This document shows, in pieces, positions 22,020 through 23,191 of a stretch of DNA of 23,191 bases. This DNA comes from a virus. A model generated the notes under the pieces. That model was not told where the DNA came from. It worked only from the letters and a program-made list of their open reading frames with translations, and searched no databases. Both the position numbers and the translations under genes were made by a program. Position 1 is the first letter of the stretch, and each line of letters begins with the position of its first letter. Location: the IMG/VR virus record IMGVR_UViG_3300041402_000583, positions 1-23,191 of that record, one strand, 5' to 3'.

Positions 22020-22187
22020 TTACTCTACAATATAGCCTCTTTTTGTTCGTAGCTCTTGACCTGTTCTATCGTATCCATCCCATTCTTCCCACCATTGCCC
22101 ATCTTCTGTTTGCCAGAATTCTTCACCGGTTTGTTCGCCTAATTCGGTTCTCACTATTCTTCTTTGTCGTGGACAATTACCAACCAT
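22020..22187 (-). CDS. Small Trp/Glu-rich protein (55 residues)
   Basis: Frame MVGNCPRQRRIVRTELGEQT, then EFWQTEDGQWWEEWDGYDRT and ending KRGYIVE. A stop in frame just upstream fixes this ATG as the only start. Trp-rich centre; no family recognised. It lies 20 nt after the sigma-like gene. A further 21-codon frame at about 22006-21941 is too short to call. Confidence 0.55.
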   Translation of the reverse strand: MVGNCPRQRRIVRTELGEQTGEEFWQTEDGQWWEEWDGYDRTGQELRTKRGYIVE

Positions 22188-22207
22188 ATCTTTACATCCA
22201 GGCTATG

Positions 22208-22756
22208 TTATATCGCTTTTGAATAATCGAGACTTCTGAATCGTTCCATCAGATTACCGTGAATTTGGGTTATTCTCGTTTGATGCAAGCCACAAGCTTT
22301 AGCAGTTTCTCTCTTAGTTAATCCTTCAATATACATCAAATTTATAATCAATTTTTCTCTCTTGGATAGCCCCTTCATAAGGTGATTAAATAAATCCCTT
22401 TGCTCCGTACCATTATCGTCAAATTTCGCTGAAATTGTTTCACTAAAAAGAGTGTCTGTATCCAATACGCCGTTCAAAACAGAGAAGTTCTTGAATTTCG
22501 GATAACTATTACCTCTTTTCTCCCTAAACTTTCTATTCCTTTCTTTTGATGTTAAACGCATATAATCAATCATATCGTATTTTATTCGAGCTGATGCGTA
22601 CTTAATCTTGGATTGAGGCAAGAACCTCACATTGCCATAACACCACGCAGAATTTATCAGCTCCCAATAATCAAAATATTTGTTGCAAAAGTGCTTTGCC
22701 CATTTATGAAAAGTTGGCTCAATCTGCTCAAATGTTAATGTATTACTTTTTATCAT
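22208..22756 (-). CDS. Sigma-70-like transcription factor
   Basis: 182 residues. N-terminal part: TFHKWAKHFCNKYFDYWELI and ASARIKYDMIDYMR resemble sigma region 2 (the AR-x-DMIDYMR helix). C-terminal HTH: GLSKREKLIINLMYIEGLTK, then RETAKACGLHQTRITQIHGN fits sigma region 4, the -35-binding helix-turn-helix. The linker (~70-125) is basic then acidic. It would redirect RNA polymerase to phage promoters, perhaps for the virion genes downstream. The start has no Shine-Dalgarno; an AT-rich TATATATATAAAAA lies directly before the ATG. Confidence 0.75.
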   Translation of the reverse strand: MIKSNTLTFEQIEPTFHKWAKHFCNKYFDYWELINSAWCYGNVRFLPQSKIKYASARIKYDMIDYMRLTSKERNRKFREKRGNSYPKFKNFSVLNGVLDTDTLFSETISAKFDDNGTEQRDLFNHLMKGLSKREKLIINLMYIEGLTKRETAKACGLHQTRITQIHGNLMERFRSLDYSKAI

Positions 22757-22806
22757 TTTTTATATATATACCGGACACACAAACGGGATAAAACCAGTTA
22801 TATTAG

Positions 22807-22923
22807 CTATTTATCAGGTGGCAAACAAAATATTGACTTTCCCCTGCAATAATAACCACAATGTGGACAGAGCTTCTTTTGCTCTTTTAGCCACCATTTT
22901 ATAAACGCTTTTATTCTTTTCAT
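22807..22923 (-). CDS. Small zinc-ribbon-like protein (38 residues)
   Basis: Frame MKRIKAFIKWWLKEQKKL, then CPHCGYYCRGKSIFC and a short end. Cys in CX2CX3CX6C spacing plus a basic amphipathic N-terminal helix suggests a mini zinc finger or RNA/DNA-binding peptide. Ribosome site weak. It fills most of the gap before the sigma gene. Confidence 0.55.
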   Translation of the reverse strand: MKRIKAFIKWWLKEQKKLCPHCGYYCRGKSIFCLPPDK

Positions 22924-22952
22924 ATAACTTTTATCTCTTATTTACCGTTTAT

Positions 22953-23063
22953 CTAACCTCTCTTTTCCAACACCTTCTTTCGGGCATTTATTGTAACCCA
23001 CCAAGGGAAGGCAAAGCTTTGTTTATCATAACCTTTATATATTCTGACTACCTGAACCGTCAA
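22953..23063 (-). CDS. Possible 36-residue protein with TTG start
   Basis: An open frame reading TVQVVRIYKGYDKQSFAFPW, then WVTINARKKVLEKRG, looks protein-like but has no ATG; TTG at 23063 is the best start, with only a distant AAAAGG. It overlaps the gene at 23035-23172. It may also be the 3' remnant of a larger, broken frame. Confidence 0.35.
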   Translation of the reverse strand: MTVQVVRIYKGYDKQSFAFPWWVTINARKKVLEKRG

Positions 23064-23172
23064 AGTAAAAAATATGCCTTTTACGAGGTGAAACTACGCG
23101 GCCGCCGTAGCTTGTGTTGGGCCTCTTTGTCACGAGTTGGGTGGTCATAGACTTTTTCTCTCTTGTGTTCAT
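23035..23172 (-). CDS. Small basic hypothetical protein (45 residues)
   Basis: Frame MNTREKKSMTTQLVTKRPNT, then SYGGRVVSPRKRHIFYFDGS and a short end. Basic, no family recognised. A second ATG at residue 9 is possible. The bases upstream (to the right edge) contain a run of seven Ts on the minus strand, which could be the tail of a terminator lying outside the window. Confidence 0.45.
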   Translation of the reverse strand: MNTREKKSMTTQLVTKRPNTSYGGRVVSPRKRHIFYFDGSGSQNI

Positions 23173-23191
23173 ATTCTATAAAAAAACAGAC

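Noticed and set aside
23092-23110. GC-rich near-palindrome around GCGGCCGC near the right end
   Set aside because: Only a 5-bp stem with mismatches and no T-tract; it lies within a coding frame.
1-23191. Diversity-generating retroelement, as in BPP-1, because the capsid and cement genes resemble that phage
   Set aside because: No reverse transcriptase and no template/variable repeat pair with adenine-specific changes is visible.
1-23191. CRISPR arrays, tRNA genes, insertion sequences, integrase or attachment site
   Set aside because: No regularly spaced repeats, no cloverleaf, no transposase or integrase frame seen.

Overview
The window is about 23 kb of a double-stranded DNA tailed-phage genome, or a prophage or environmental viral contig. 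Every gene I can support lies on the minus strand, so transcription runs from the right end to the left. The packaging and head genes identify it: a small and a large terminase subunit, a T7-like head-tail connector (portal), a scaffold-like protein, a major capsid protein of the podovirus type also found near Bordetella phage BPP-1, a Bbp16-type capsid cement protein, and at the left edge a T7 gp11-like tail adaptor. This points to a podovirus-like virion. The host is not certain. Shine-Dalgarno sites of the AGGAG type are common, and one small membrane protein carries EPNEPN repeats of a kind I associate with Planctomycetes (Phycisphaerae). That host guess is inference only.

Reading in the direction of transcription: (1) 23.2-20.9 kb is a densely packed block of small genes. 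It holds a sigma-70-like factor, cysteine-knuckle mini-proteins, an RyR-domain protein and several unknowns. (2) 20.8-18.1 kb holds TerS, TerL and three small genes. (3) 18.1-13.6 kb holds the portal, a run of small overlapping genes, the scaffold, and a 36-residue mini-gene that copies the scaffold C-terminal tail. (4) 13.6-11.9 kb holds a 150-nt structured leader, the major capsid gene and the cement gene, closed by a hairpin terminator. (5) 11.8-0.9 kb is an island of large acidic beta-rich proteins, nearly all with a signal peptide or N-terminal membrane anchor. They include a triple beta-helix protein, a 1.4-kaa fibre-like protein with an internal duplication, and a LamG protein. A radical SAM enzyme and a 50-residue membrane protein sit in the middle of this island. 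(6) The tail adaptor, fused to an extra N-terminal domain, runs off the left edge.

Many genes are joined by ATGA, TGATG or TAA|ATG junctions, so they are probably translationally coupled. The most original signal is the leader of the major capsid gene (13472-13621). It can form a three-way-junction RNA followed by mutually exclusive helices, one of which buries the capsid gene's Shine-Dalgarno sequence and the first base of its start codon. Other notable points are the radical SAM enzyme inside a virion-protein island, the cluster of signal-peptide-bearing proteins between cement and adaptor genes, duplicated C-terminal tails (scaffold tail; NSPKP tag), and repeated gene-junction cassettes that may be recombination linkers.
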